A DNA stretch of 64,000 bases from Hemibagrus wyckioides (lineage: Eukaryota > Chordata > Actinopteri > Siluriformes > Bagridae), in the NCBI RefSeq assembly GCF_019097595.1, contig NC_080717.1:16247336-16311335 (forward strand), in the 5' to 3' direction. Below are positions 22,076 through 34,550 of this stretch, piece by piece (position 1 is the stretch's first letter; each line of letters begins with the position of its first letter). The translations under genes were made by a program, and so were the position numbers. Under the pieces are notes generated by a model. The model worked only from the letters and a program-made list of their open reading frames with translations, had not been told where the DNA came from and did not search any database.

Positions 22076-24279
22076 CACATTCCCAGTAAAGGTGCACCGG
22101 GGAAACTGGCTTCGATTCTTCCTTTACATTTTCATATTTTAAATGAGCGTCCTTGGAACGTCGCTCATTCAGTCAGATTAGTGGACCGGAATATTGCATT
22201 CAACATGGATCAAATAAATTATTTTCTTTTGGGAAACATGGAATTGCGGAGGGATCATGACCGAAATTTTGGACATTTGTTTTTAAAGATATTTACAAAT
22301 ATTCCATTATTTTTATTAAGCAGATAGAACATCTGTACTATAGATGGAGAATAAGCTTGTAGGAGACAAGATCACTACAATCAATTACAGTAAAACCCAA
22401 ACACCCAGAAATCATAAAACAAAGACAGCATTCAAGTCAACATTTTTATTGTGTTTTCATGATCATGAATGAAGTGTTTTCACTTTGAAAAGAATTTATT
22501 TAAGCTGCTGTATTTTAAACACTCAGGCTAAGTCAGTATAAATCAAATGTAAATCTTTAATGTAGGAAATTTTAGTCCTCTACTCCTAATATTACACCTC
22601 TGTAGTTTTCCATCCTTCTCAAAATGCACTGGTTATATGTTAGTCATTGCCAATATCTGATTACATCGTCCTCTATTCCAGCTCTGTTATGACGTACGAT
22701 ATTATGTGGCATCGCCGGTCAGTTAAATCCGAATAAGTGAATTATTTGTGGATTGAATTTGTGCATCTGTAATAAATGTACTCATTGTCTTCTGTATATG
22801 ATGCCTCAAAATTCTCAGACAGCATCCTGAGCTGCTGCAGCACTCTTATAAATCTCCTTCATCGTGGGATTGAGGATGTGATGGTGATGATGATGATGAT
22901 GTGCAGTGTTGTGAGTCAGCTATGTGAACAGCAGTGGATTCGGCACAGATGCGCTGAGGGACTGTATCACTCAGTGTGATGGTGATTTCTAAGTAAAGAT
23001 TTCTCAGATTCGCAGTCCAGAATTCCAGCCCAGCTCAATTTACCTATAGATTTCTGTGTAACAGTCCAGTATATCTATACTGCCTTTTTTTATATAGAGG
23101 TAGGCCAGGGCCAAGGGGAAATCTGGAATCATCAGCTGAATGGTTTGGGTTCTAGGGAAACTGGAGTGCTGTATAGTGACTCACGACTTTCCTTTCAAAG
23201 CACTTTAGGGTAACTTGTGCAAGTTGACTGGAATAATTATGGTGGCCCTGAAGCACCTTGCTCAGGGAGATCTTTTTCTATCAGGAGGACAGCATCTTCA
23301 TCTGATCTGAAAGATGGAACATCCAAACAGGATAAAAAGGATCTTGATGTCATGTTGTATGGAAGTTTATAAAAAGTTATTCTCCGACACTCACATAGTG
23401 ACCCCTAAACGAAGGTACTGAATAGGTTTAGATTAGGAATTTTAACCGCTAGCTTCAGCTAACTAATGCCAGAGTTGGTGTGAAGACAGGAACTGCTTGC
23501 TGGCAGTGGCAAGTAAGAAAATCCAACCGAATGGTGAATCTTTAGATGATTCTGCAGTAAACAGGAAGCACAACAGTACATTTCCATTATCTTCCTTTAA
23601 CACATCCGTTTCTCTGATAATGTCTTCTGCTCAGAGTGTCTGAATGTATCTGAGCACAGACCAGCACATGGAAAAAAAACAGCATATTTAATCCCATTGT
23701 AATAATCAGGTTTCCCAGTGTGCTAGGCCTGTTTCATCTTTTTTAGGTTAAATGGTTGTCCTTTAGTCTCTTTCTTTTCATTAGGCATGTCACCAACACA
23801 GAGAATTTTGCTTTCAGATGAAATTTTCTGGTGGCTTGCCTAATAAATATAATTAACTGATGTTGACTCTATTATGCATCTAATGTTGGCTTCATCAGAC
23901 ATACGAGCGCTGAAAAACAAAAGTACACCCTTCTTTAATTCTAGGTTTGTCTTTATCAGTGCCTAAACAACATATTTGTGCTAGCCATGTTTCTGTGATA
24001 TTCATACTCACTCAGACATTTTTGCTGTCATGACCATAAACATTTAACGTACTTATAGGAGCCTGTAGGTCACATGATATAGCTCTTGGGTTTGTCTTTA
24101 TATCTATGAGCATCAAATGGTCTGGCCTTGAGCTGCATTTGCCAGGGTGCCCACTCTTAGACGGATTGTCTTGAAGGCTCTCCATTTGTAAACAATACTT
24201 TTCCCTGTAGAATGAGTCCCCTGGTGGTCCAGCAGCAGGATCCTGTGCTCTCATCGCCGCTCTCTCAGGCAGTTAACCC
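22076..24279. other. hs6st2 intron, unclassified
   Basis: About 2.2 kb with no exon or repeat I can name. A short (ATG)n run occurs near 22880-22902. Confidence 0.4.
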
Positions 24280-24450
24280 AGCCACTGAGGAGTTAACTCT
24301 CAGTGCCGGTCTCAAGGCCAGATAAAATGCGAGGGTTGCGTCAGGAAGGGCATCAGGCGTAAAAACCTGTGCCAAATCAAATATGCAGACCAGATGATCC
24401 TCTGTAGTGACCTCGAACAGGGAGCAGCTGAAGGAACAACAACAACTACT
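24280..24450 (+). repeat. 3' end of an RTE/SINE-type retroposon
   Basis: The order gttgcgtcaggaagggcatc, ggcgtaaaaacctgtgcc, aaatcaaatatgcagacc and gtgacctcgaacagggagca, ending in an (AAC)n tail, is that of a common fish retroposon 3' end. The family name is from memory; the (AAC)n end marks the poly-tail. Confidence 0.65.
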
Positions 24451-24997
24451 CCCTGTAGAATGATGAATTTCAAATGGTTTGGAGATGGCTTTATAACCAT
24501 TCCCAGACTGATGCAGCAGCAGTTGCTTCTCTAAGGTCATGGCTGATATCCTTTCTTTTTGGCAGGATGTAGACACTCACTTGTGTCCCACTTGATTTTA
24601 CATTAATGAATTTGGTTATTCTCTCTATATAGTGAGAGCGCAGTTAATACTGTAGAGTATTATTTGAGAGTATTCTGTTTTAATTGTGCACTCCTGCACA
24701 AATTGCATAAAGAGTAGGTAGTCTGATGATTTAGTAATATAATTATAATAACTGTCTTACACTGATACCAGTGTAATATTGTGTAGAAGCAATTAAATCA
24801 TTATATTCCACAAGCCTACCAGTCACATTCATGAAGATATTCCTGTGCTCCTCAGGTTAAACCAAGATGTAATCTACAATTGTTCTCTTTAGAATTTATT
24901 CTTAATTTATTCTTATTTTCTTAATATAATTTTAATATATTCTTATTTATTTAGAATTTATTTATTTACTTATTTATTTTTCTCTCTTTCTCAACAG

Positions 24998-25838
24998 GAA
25001 CTATTACTACATTACGATCCTGCGGGATCCGGTGTCGCGGTACCTGAGCGAGTGGCGTCATGTGCAGCGTGGAGCCACATGGAAAGCCTCGCTGCACATG
25101 TGTGATGGCCGTGCGCCTACACTGGCCGAGCTCCCCAGCTGCTATACGGGTGATGACTGGTCAGGTTGCTCACTCGCAGAGTTCATGGCATGCCCTTACA
25201 ACTTAGCCAATAATCGACAGACTCGCATGCTGGCTGATCTGAGCCTCGTAGGCTGCTACAATGCATCAGTCATGAGTGATCTGCAGCGTGGCAGCGTGTT
25301 ACTAGAAAGTGCCAAGCGCAACCTCAGGCGCATGGCTTTCTTTGGCCTGACTGAGTACCAGCGCAAGACGCAGTACTTGTTTGAGCGTACCTTCCGCCTG
25401 GCCTTCATCGCACCCTTCACACAGCTCAACGGCACACGTGCCGCCAGCGTCGACGTGGCACCCGAGACACAGCAGCGCATCCGCGAACTCAATGCCTGGG
25501 ATGTGGAGCTGTACGAGTACGCACGCGACCTCTTCCTGCAGCGCTTCCAGTACGCACGGCAGAAGGAGCGACGCCAGGCTCGCCAACGACGCCAGCAGGA
25601 GAGACGTAGGATGCGTGCCAAAGTGCCACACTGGACAGGGGGGAAGGGTATTAAACCCACTAAAACCCCACCACAAACGAGGCAGTCGTTAGCCACTAGG
25701 CTTGCTGAGCCAAAACAGGATGAGACAGGGAAAGCATTAGAAGAAGACACAGGAGTGGATTCGGAAGATCCATGGTGGGAGGACGATGATGAGAATGAAA
25801 CCATAGAGGACTATTTGGTCAATGTTGAGCAGTGGTGA
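24998..25838 (+). CDS. hs6st2: Heparan-sulfate 6-O-sulfotransferase 2, exon 2
   Basis: The acceptor tttctcaacag follows a long T-rich tract. The first base completes the Arg181 codon. The exon encodes YYYITILRDPVSRYLSEWRH, the 3'-phosphate-binding motif of PAPS sulfotransferases, then GATWKASLHMCDGR, CYTGDDWSGC, CPYNLANNRQTRML, LVGCYN and AFFGLTEYQRKTQYLFERTF. All are HS6ST landmarks. Joined to exon 1 it gives 460 aa, about the family size. After the helical KERRQARQRRQQERRRMR segment the C-terminus is unlike the human Gln/Asn-rich tail: here it is short and acidic (EDPWWEDDDENETIEDYL). The two-exon structure matches the core human gene. Confidence 0.97.
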
Positions 25839-26400
25839 TAATCAAGTGGGCATTCAATAAAAAATGGGTGGAATTGCAAACCTTCCTAGATTTCCACTGG
25901 GTTGCCAAGCAATGCAGTTTCTACACATTCAAACACCAGAACATTAATTTTATGTCCTAGATTAGCACATGGGAAAAGTGCTTTTTTTTTTGTGTCGGAT
26001 AGATGCGAGTAGGAGCTGAGTGAATTTTGCTGGTGTCTGCCCTTTTTTTTTTTTTAATACCACACAAAATCCATGCGCACTGCAATCCTCCCTATGTACC
26101 AGTGTACCTTAAAATCCTTAACTGAATTTATGTTGCTATTGAATCAAAGAGATTTCTTTCTTTATGGTTACTTTTTTTTATTTGAACTTTCACTACGACA
26201 TTTGATTGTAGGTGGCGGTGTGATATTTTCTAGCATTCTTACTGTACTGATTATGTAGCCTCTGGCTTCAATATAAAACCTTGTAGCAAATCAACATTAT
26301 TTGTAATTCCTAACATAAGCTATATTACAAATTGTATGAACAGATAAATGTGTGAATATGCTGGTAATCAAATGCAATTGGTTGCTACTCAAATAAATTT
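25839..26400 (+). other. hs6st2: hs6st2 3' UTR (extent uncertain)
   Basis: There are AATAAA signals at 25856, only 18 bp after the stop and unlikely to be the sole site, and at 26392. The intervening sequence is T-rich and non-coding. Confidence 0.4.
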
Positions 26401-26701
26401 TGATATTAATTGTAGCTTTGGTATCTGGACACTGATATTTGGGGATTATGTGTTGGTTTGTGGGTGACTTCACGGAGTATTTAAACAGATTTTTTTGAAC
26501 TTCTCTAAACAATTTTTCTCTAAAACATTCATTTCCTTGTGCCATAAAGGTAAGTACAGATCATGGTGCTTTGTTATCATTACAATTTTTTAGCACCAAA
26601 GGCCAGTATTTTTTGATTGGCTTTAAAAATATAACTTGAAGGTTTAGACCTTTTACATTTACATTTTTTTTACATTTAGTGTCTCCATATAACCCCATAT
26701 A

Positions 26702-27509
26702 CACTGTATTGCTAAATGTTTTGGGACAGCCTTCCAAATCATTGAATTCAGGTGTTGGGCTTGACCCCTTAGTTCCAGTGAAAGGAACTCTTAATGCTTC
26801 AGCATACCAAGACATTTTGGAGAATTTCATGCTCCCAACTTTGTGGGAACAGTTTGTTCGCCTTCCTGTTCCAACATGACTGCACACCAGTACACAAAGC
26901 AAGCTCCATAAAGACATGGATGAGTGAGTTTGGTGTGGAGGAACTTCACAGAGTCCTGACCTCAACCCCATAGAACACCTTTGGGATGAATTAGAGTGGA
27001 GACTGTGAGCCAGACCAAAACTGCCTTTACATGCACATGAATGTAATATGGAGTTGGCCCGCCCCTTGCAGCTATAACAGCTTCAGCTCTACTGGTAAGG
27101 CTTTCCACAAGGTTTAGGGGTGTGTTTATGGGAATTTTTGTTTGACCATTTCTCTCTAGAAGCGCATTTGTGAGGTCAGACACTGATGTTGGATGAGAAG
27201 GCCTGGCTCACAGTCTCCGCTCTAATTCATCTTAAAGGTGTTCTATCGGGTTGAGGTCAAGTTCCTCCACACCAAACTCGCTCATCCATGTCTTTATGGA
27301 CCTTGCTTTGTGCACTGGTGTGCAGTCATGTTGGAAGAGGAAGGGGTCATCCCCAAACTGTTCCTACAAAGTTGGGAGCATGAAATTGTCCAAAATGTCT
27401 TGGTATGCTGAAGCATTAAGAGTTCCTTTCACTGGAACTAGGAGAGACTGATCCCAACCCCTGAATTCAATGATTTGGAAGGGTATCCCAAAACATTTGG
27501 CAATATATA
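26702..27509. mobile_element. Fold-back Tc1 composite (head-to-head arms)
   Basis: The left end CACTGTATTGCTAAATGTTT follows a TA at 26700. Arm 1 (26702-27010) is plus-strand transposase C-terminal sequence ([17 protein letters not shown] and so on). At about 27010-27030 the sequence passes 'gagccagaccaaaactg' and turns into a minus-strand arm running from the transposase 3' end back to a right terminus (about 27490-27509, caaaacatttggcaatatat). The two arms form a long imperfect inverted repeat. The layout and junction match 9811-10382, here with both arms nearly complete. Confidence 0.8.
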
Positions 27510-28020
27510 TTGTGTGTATGTATATTAACGGAATCAGGTCACACCTTCGGTTCACAGAGCCTTGATTAGTATTTGAGACACGGCCCATCACCTGGAAAAG
27601 GAAAACCTTTAACTTGACTCACCTGCAGTTCTCTTTATCAACAACGGATGGCACCAGCGTGTCAGTTAACACACCGTTTATGAGCAGTTTGTGTAATAAA
27701 CAGACGTGTTTGTTGTGTAAAAGCTGTTTTAGCTTTTGTGTATTTGTGTTTGTCAAACTACACAAAATGATTAAGACTTAAACGTTCAAACTTAAAAATT
27801 TCTCTGCATGCGTCAATATGGTTAAGGAAGTGAATAACCGAGCTCAAACTGAATCATGTGAATGATCGTATCTTAATATTTTGGTAAATATTTTGGGAAG
27901 AAATGCTTTTCCCTGTAGCTCCACCGACTCCACCCTGGCAACAGGCTTTCTGTCGGTGAAGTAGGAATGGGATTCCCCTAAAATGGAGGAAGTGAAGTGC
28001 ACGCTGAAGTGCACTACCCC
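27510..28020. other. Spacer between hs6st2 and mbnl3
   Basis: No coding exon was recognised. GC content rises near 27900 toward the mbnl3 first exon. Confidence 0.4.
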
Positions 28021-28033
28021 GTGCACACTCTGC

Positions 28034-28401
28034 TCTCCTCCTCCTCCTCCTCCTCCTCCTCCCTCGTTTAGCTCCTCGCCTCGCCTGCTGCCTACCAGCC
28101 GCTAGCAAGTTCTCCTCACGCTTCCTCCTTCGCTTTCGTCCTTTCTCCTCAAAATCCACATCGCGCTGCTGCTCAAAGCTGCACAAAGCTGCTGAGGTAC
28201 CCGACAGCTGGGAGCAGAAGTAAACTTGGTCTAGGGGAACGGCGGGGGAAAAAGCTCCTTACACAAACCAGTGAGTGGGACGCAGCTGGTTATAGAAATG
28301 ATTGGCTTATTTGCGTAGAGTTTGCTTTAAATCGAGGGGCCGAGCTCCAGTATTCAGCACTTCTTTTCTCCCCCCCTGAGCAAAACAAGAGGTCTGCACA
28401 G
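28034..28401 (+). ncRNA. mbnl3: Probable mbnl3 non-coding first exon and promoter
   Basis: A GC-richer, CpG-containing block starts with a (CTC)n run at 28034-28062 and ends at a consensus donor (CAG then GTAAGT at 28402). It has no long reading frame. Muscleblind genes usually begin with non-coding exons followed by a large intron before the ATG exon, which fits this position 2.2 kb downstream of hs6st2 and 15.7 kb upstream of the next exon. The transcription start and upstream limit are estimates. It could instead belong to an unrelated non-coding transcript. Confidence 0.5.
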
Positions 28402-28881
28402 GTAAGTGCTTATTCACTCTGGCGCAGTTAGCAAACTAGCATTTAAGCCTAATCTTCCCGATGTGCTCGCGCTATAAGCCAAACAACATGACAGCTCAGT
28501 TAGAATGTAGCATATGTTATATAGCTTTTGACGCATGTAAAAAAATCTTATTAAAGCTCCTGAACCCTTCGACATTAGTACTGAGCCTCGGGCTAAGTTG
28601 CTTTGCATATGGCCTTGAACCCTGCCTGTTATAACATGTCATTTTCCTAATGGCTTCTTGCATTATGGCATATTTCACACAGTCGCTTATATTTTGTACA
28701 CAGATGAAAGTTGGTGTGTTTATCAGTGCAGCTGTTGATCTTCTCAGTATTCACATTGAGGGGGCAGTGAGGCAGAAAGGTGAGCAATATTCAGGGACCT
28801 ATTTATCAACTGTTAGGAAAGGAATAGCCAGAAATGAGTTTCATGTGAATATATACAAGTATAACGCGCTATATAAATATA

Positions 28882-28896
28882 GCGCGCGCGCGCGCG
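28882..28896. repeat. (GC)n alternating tract
   Basis: Fifteen bases of strict G-C alternation next to an AT-rich 'tataaatata', a sequence able to form Z-DNA. Confidence 0.9.
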
Positions 28897-29494
28897 ACCT
28901 ATTTTGAAGCAACTTCATGCTAGTTACCTAGCCTGAAAATGTACTCCTCTATAATGTCTCGTTATTTTGTGCACATTTTTACCCCCCCTCCCCTCCCCTC
29001 TCATCCACAGCTACTGTAGGCCGTTTCCTGTGCTTCCAGTTGTCATTATAGTAATGGTCCAGGCTGCAGTTTTAACACACCCACAGGAAATGCATGTCCT
29101 GATTGACCAGACTGACCTTTTGCTCCTGCACATTCAGGCTGCAGTTAAGATCACCCAAGCATTCTGTTTTCTCCCTCCACATCGCTTTGTCTCACACTAG
29201 CACTTCCTGATGGGCCGCAAGATTCAGGACACAATATGTCCGGTACATATTGTGCGTGTAAAGTGTTGCACAGTAAAAGGTTATGGGGCATGGCAGGGGT
29301 ATGGAGGGTGGGTAGTGGCACTGCGTGTGTGTGTGTGAGGCAGTTTGTTCTGTTTGACTTCACACGCTACATGATGTGAACTGCGGCCTCGTCGAAGCCT
29401 CATCCCGAGATCAGATCAGAAGGGTTGCTCTGTCTCACTTGCTGCCTGTGGGTAAAGGTGTGATAGTCAACATTTTTCATTTCTTACTAGTACA

Positions 29495-29905
29495 CATAAT
29501 GTGGACAGAACCACTTGGAGACTTTCACACCATCACAGATCTTCCATTACATCTGTCAGCTTGCGACAGCAAGGAATTAGTGTCTCTAATGAACTCAGAA
29601 ACACTACACTGACCTAATAGTTCCTCGTGAGTCCTTGGGTGCTGTTGTAGAAAGGACATTATTTACCTTTACATTATTTACTGTCCGGTTTCACCCAGAT
29701 GAGGATGGGTTTCCTTCTGAACCTGGTTCCTCTCAAGGTTTCTTCCTCATAACATCTCAAGGAGATTTTCCTCACCACCGTCCTCTCAGGCTTGCTCATT
29801 AGGGATAAACTAGTTACTTAACTTTAAACTTTATCATTTTTTTCTTCCCTGTGTCTGTACTCCTGTAAAGCTAAAATTTTAATAATAAAGTGAATTGAAA
29901 AATGT
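29495..29905 (+). mobile_element. L2-like LINE 3' UTR fragment, plus strand
   Basis: It shares long segments with 12510-12985, such as acttggagactttcacacc, gacagcaaggaattagtgtc, cctaatagttcctcgtgag and tggttcctctcaaggtttc, and ends 'gaattgaa'. No coding sequence is included. Confidence 0.85.
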
Positions 29906-32249
29906 GGAAAATAATGTAGAATTGAAAAAAATAATAGTTTATGGCATGGTCTCAGAACACATAGCTGTAAAAAAAAAAAAAAAAAAAAAAATTGGAGGCC
30001 TTCCGGTCTGAAATGTTATGTTTGTATTTGGATTGGCCTCTTGTCATATTTTATTGTTACACCCCCACTACTCCTCCACACCCTCATAAATCATTACGAG
30101 GGAAATTTAGTCTGTTTATATGTTTTGAGTTGCAACTTGGCTTTCAAGAGTTTGAGTGTCCAAGTGCGATATAAAGGGTTGTGTTGACAGGGGTTGAGTT
30201 GTGTATATTATATTTGTAATGATGTATTATATATTGTGTAATTACACTATGTGTTATGCAGTCTAACATCGAGTGCATGAATTTTTGAAGGGTGGTGTTG
30301 TCTCAGATGAAACATTAATGGTATTTTACTGCCTGGAAGTATAAACGGTTCCCCGGCCTGTGGCAAATGAGGTCGGACGCATGTAATGCCTCAAGCTTCA
30401 ACGGTGTCAACATATAAACAGTAATCTTAAACTTTTGAAAGGATTTTAAAGAATTCAGTTCACAAGATGTCTTGTAAGATGTCTTGTCTGCTGAAGTGTC
30501 ACCATCCGTCTTTTCTCATCCAGCACCGTTTCGCCCCGTCCATCTTCTGCTCCATTAGCAAACATAGTGTCCAACATTCCACGCTTCATTTTTCCGGGTT
30601 AAATAAGTGCATCATCCGGGTACATGAAGTGCACGCCTTCTTGCTGGAATTTTCACTATTTATATTACAAAATAGCATAGAATTGTGCATAAGTATGCGA
30701 TTGTGGATACAGAGCATTAATAACACACTTATTACTGAGTTTATGTGAGAGTTTTGTTGATTGACAGCAAAAAACATAACCATAGTGGCCACTCCATACC
30801 CAAAATACATTCTGTGTCGGTAGCGGATAAGGTGTTTCGGACATGGGGATTGATTGCGGGCAGAGGTATGATATTCTTCCTTTCGCTGTTGTCTGAATAT
30901 TAAATGCTACAGCTAATCTTAGCGCTCACTTGCACAATCCTCCGCCTCTACATATCTGTGTTGTTTTTAGGTGGAACGTCTCACTCTGAGTGCTCTCATT
31001 GTTATGCCCTTCCTCATTTAGACCATTACACCAAGCTGATGTAACCAGTCAAGGCAACGGCCACTTATGGACATGACGAAAGGATTGGGAAAGCCATAAT
31101 TAGTCGTCCGAGCTCAGCATGCAATCTGTAAACAGAAGAAAAGCAAAGCAACAAGCAAACAGGAGACCGAGTGCAGGTTATAGGACAGGAATAAAGCAGG
31201 TGGAGTTCAGGGGTTGGTGATGGCAGATGGGAACATGGGAGCTGTCGGTTTGTGTAGAGGTGAGCAGAGTGATATGAGGGAATGGCTGGTCATCATAAAG
31301 CCTCACACACACACACTGCCTCACAGAGTGGTTTGTCGTTTACAGAAACATCACTGCAGGTCCTGACTCGCCTCCATTGCCTTTCTGAGCATGTGGACTT
31401 TGCACTTGTCTGACTCGCCTGCGCTGTTATCGCTGTTTCCACACCGGCGTGCAACATTATTGTACACATACAACTTGTCCTCATTTCCCCTTTACCTCAC
31501 AGGCCAACTCTGACTAGTTCTGCCATGTGAAAAGGTGCAGCGTGGTGTCGATCCATCTATATTTGGCAGTCTAGGACGGAAAGAAGTGAATATATAGAAG
31601 TCACACTGAGGCTTCAGTGTTTACCACAGTTGAGCTTGAACCTTTCATAAAGAAATGACTACTTTATTATCATTACAAAGACCTGCTTAGCCAGCTTGAA
31701 TGCTCCGGCAAGTCTGCGTATATAATGAAGTACATAGGCATAACGGATTAGACCGTGTCCGTAAGCATATAATCTCATGCTTATCTTGCTTTATTAACTT
31801 GTAATCTCACAGACGTCTTATTTAGCAGTAAGTACCATCTGTCCTTGCCTCGCTTACTGATCTCAGGTTGTCTGTTCACGTAGATTATATTTATCCAAGT
31901 CGGGCTTTGTCGCGAGTACAGGAAAAATAATGAAATAAGAAACTGTTTGTGCCGTGTACCTTTTCCTAGCGCAGATAGACTTTCATTCTGATTGTGTTGA
32001 TTTGTTTTCTTTGCTCCACAGTGCTGTCTTTAATGTGATTAGTCGGTAGGTGTTGATTAATATTATTGAACGGCAGCTCTGAAAGTAGTGACAGCTGGAA
32101 TTCAGACCACAGGGTTATATTAGTGAACTCGTCCTTATATGCTATAATTTCTCTAGCAACAGGTCCTTCAGAGGGACTTGTATGGCGGATGATCTGTATA
32201 TATATAATGTAATAATATTTGTTAAATAGCATTATTTAAGGAAGATAGT

Positions 32250-32833
32250 CAAGTGGGACCTCGGTATATGAATTTATTCCTTTCTGGAGGCGAGTTCTTA
32301 AGGCGAAAATTTGTATTACGAAACAAATCTGACCAGAAGAAATAATGTAAATGCAGATCATGCGTTCCAGCCACCCAGAAATATTAGCAATATTACCGAT
32401 ATGATGCGTATGTAAACTGTACAGGCTGCTTACAAAGAACTGACCCAAGCCAAGCATTCCATGTCAAGGCTCCTCACAGGAAGTCGTGCCACAAATCTTG
32501 GGCTAAAAATAGAACACAACACCCACGGCACCAATCTGACAACAAAAAAAGAAAGTGCGAAAAATGACGTGGCATTTGAACGCAAACCTTGGTTTCGTGG
32601 GTTGATCCTTTCGAAACAGCTTTCGCTGACTAAAAAAAAATTGCGTAAACTCGCTTCAGTTGACGTCGCTTGGCTTTCTGCTGACGCAAACTCGTTTTGA
32701 ACGGCTCCAAGACATACGTGCAACTTCATATGTTGAAAACGCTTCGTATGCCGATGCAAATTTCTTGCAAAATTTCAATTCTTAAGGCAAAAATCCGTAA
32801 GGGAGGGCATTCGTATGCCGAGGTTCCACCGTA
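32250..32833. mobile_element. Non-autonomous DNA transposon with long inverted ends
   Basis: The left end AGTGGGACCTCGGTATATGA and the right end (reverse complement GGTGGAACCTCGGCATACGA) match at most positions. A second shared block lies about 50 bp inside: cttaaggcgaaaattt on the left, and cttaaggcaaaaatcc at the right end in the same rather than inverted orientation. No transposase is encoded. Superfamily and target duplication could not be decided by eye. Confidence 0.65.
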
Positions 32834-33561
32834 CAAGCTTAAATGTTGATACTGCAATAATTTCAGGTGTCCATTGTCAGTAAGTTTTCTGTAATGGGAG
32901 AGACTTTCCGGGGTTTTCAGGGTCTTCCCAGGTTCTCATTAACATGAGGTTGCTTTTTTCTTTTGGTCTTGTTGATGTTACGACAGAAACTAAGAGGCTG
33001 GTGAGCAAGCAACTGTTTATGTATCTGTTATAAAGCAAGTAATAACAGGAAGTTACTTATCTTTCAAATATACATGTGTAACTTATCTTGCAAAACTGTA
33101 TTACATGCAAGTGTGTTGCACCACCCCAGGATTTCACATGAGCAGCAGTTCAAAACAGCTTCACATTCAGGTCTCTTCAGCACTTGGTAGCTGGTGTATG
33201 GTACGAGAGAGACGACTGCAATGTGGGACTAAATTTGGGAGAAAAGATGATGGGGACCTTTATCTCTTTGATAATTTAATAGTCGTTCTTGTGATTTAGT
33301 AAAATGTTAGTTTAGTAAAACTCTTCAGGACATGCTGAAATTGGAAAACGATCAACTGCGGGGTTATTTTCTGGATTATTTTCGTATCCTGTTTTAGTCG
33401 TGATACAACAGCACGGCTCAGGCGTTATAAGACTCCTTCAGTTCAACTCAGTTTGTTATAACGCTCAGTATAATACTTGACACTGTCTGTGAGGAGAACC
33501 CTTGTTTTGAAGCATGTTGAGAGCATTTTTTGGAAGGAGTCTCCACTGTCAGCATTTATTA

Positions 33562-33960
33562 ACGCTGCGTTCACACATACATCGACCTGCAGCCACAAAG
33601 TGACCACAGACCAATCGGATGGCTTTGGAGATCGGATGCAGGCGTGTCCAGAGTTTAGAAAGGTTTAACCAAGAGAGTAGAGCGCCCATTGCTTCTCTTT
33701 CACCTAGTCTGATATCATGCAGATATACTCTGGTGAATTTTATATACAACGCCAACTCTCCCTCCAGAATGTTTTATTTTTTGAAACACTATATGCTCCA
33801 CCCACTGATAAACATTATTACCATGGCAACCAGAGGTAGGAACGCTTACTTTCGAGTTGCACAGATAAAATTTTGCCGAATGAGTGAACGTTGCTTTACA
33901 TTTCAGCTTGATTGTTTCCCCATAACGTGTTTTACTCCTAGTTCAGCTTAGTTATTTTCT
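33562..33960. repeat. Possible hAT-type MITE relic
   Basis: The sequence gctgcgttcacacatacatc, followed by gacctgcagccacaaagtga, resembles the start of an abundant fish hAT-like element as I remember it. No matching other end was found. Confidence 0.25.
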
Positions 33961-34495
33961 CTTTAGCTATTTTAGTATTCGATCAGACTAGATCCGGTGG
34001 CGAATTAAAAAAAAAAATCAGTTTTCTGTAACGATTCTGTAAATGTTATGTGTGTTGTAACCGTGTGTTTCCATGTGGACGCAGGACACTGGAGGTTTTT
34101 GTGAATGGAGACTGCAGCGCAGGAGTAAGCTAAGGGGATTACAGATACTTAACCTAATTATTTTGCTCTTAAGAAATGGTCTCTCTCTCTCTCTCTCTCT
34201 CTCAGTTTAACTCCTGCAGCTGCTGGCGCCTGTCTCCTAACCACTCCTCTTACTCACCTCAACCTCAACTGTCTGGCGTCCATTTTAAGCTCTGCCTCTG
34301 CATGCTCCCGCCCCACACTCCTCTGCTGCCGTTCCTCTATTTCTCACTCCGACACAGTGGAAAGCGTGACTGCTCGGAGCGTGCCACTTCTTTCCTCATC
34401 GCAGTATGATCACTGTGTCATCCAATCGAGCTTCTAATAGAGTCCTATTAAAGTTGATATGCAGCTATATCAAGTGTATCATATGAAAAATATTG

Positions 34496-34500
<5 letters not shown>

Positions 34501-34547
<47 letters not shown>
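34501..34547. repeat. (TA)n microsatellite
   Basis: About 23 pure TA units in mbnl3 intron 1. Confidence 0.95.

Positions 34548-34550
<3 letters not shown>

Noticed and set aside
25032..25838. Internal ATG as the start of a separate gene
   Set aside because: The reading frame extends upstream to the splice acceptor at 24997 and joins in phase with hs6st2 exon 1.
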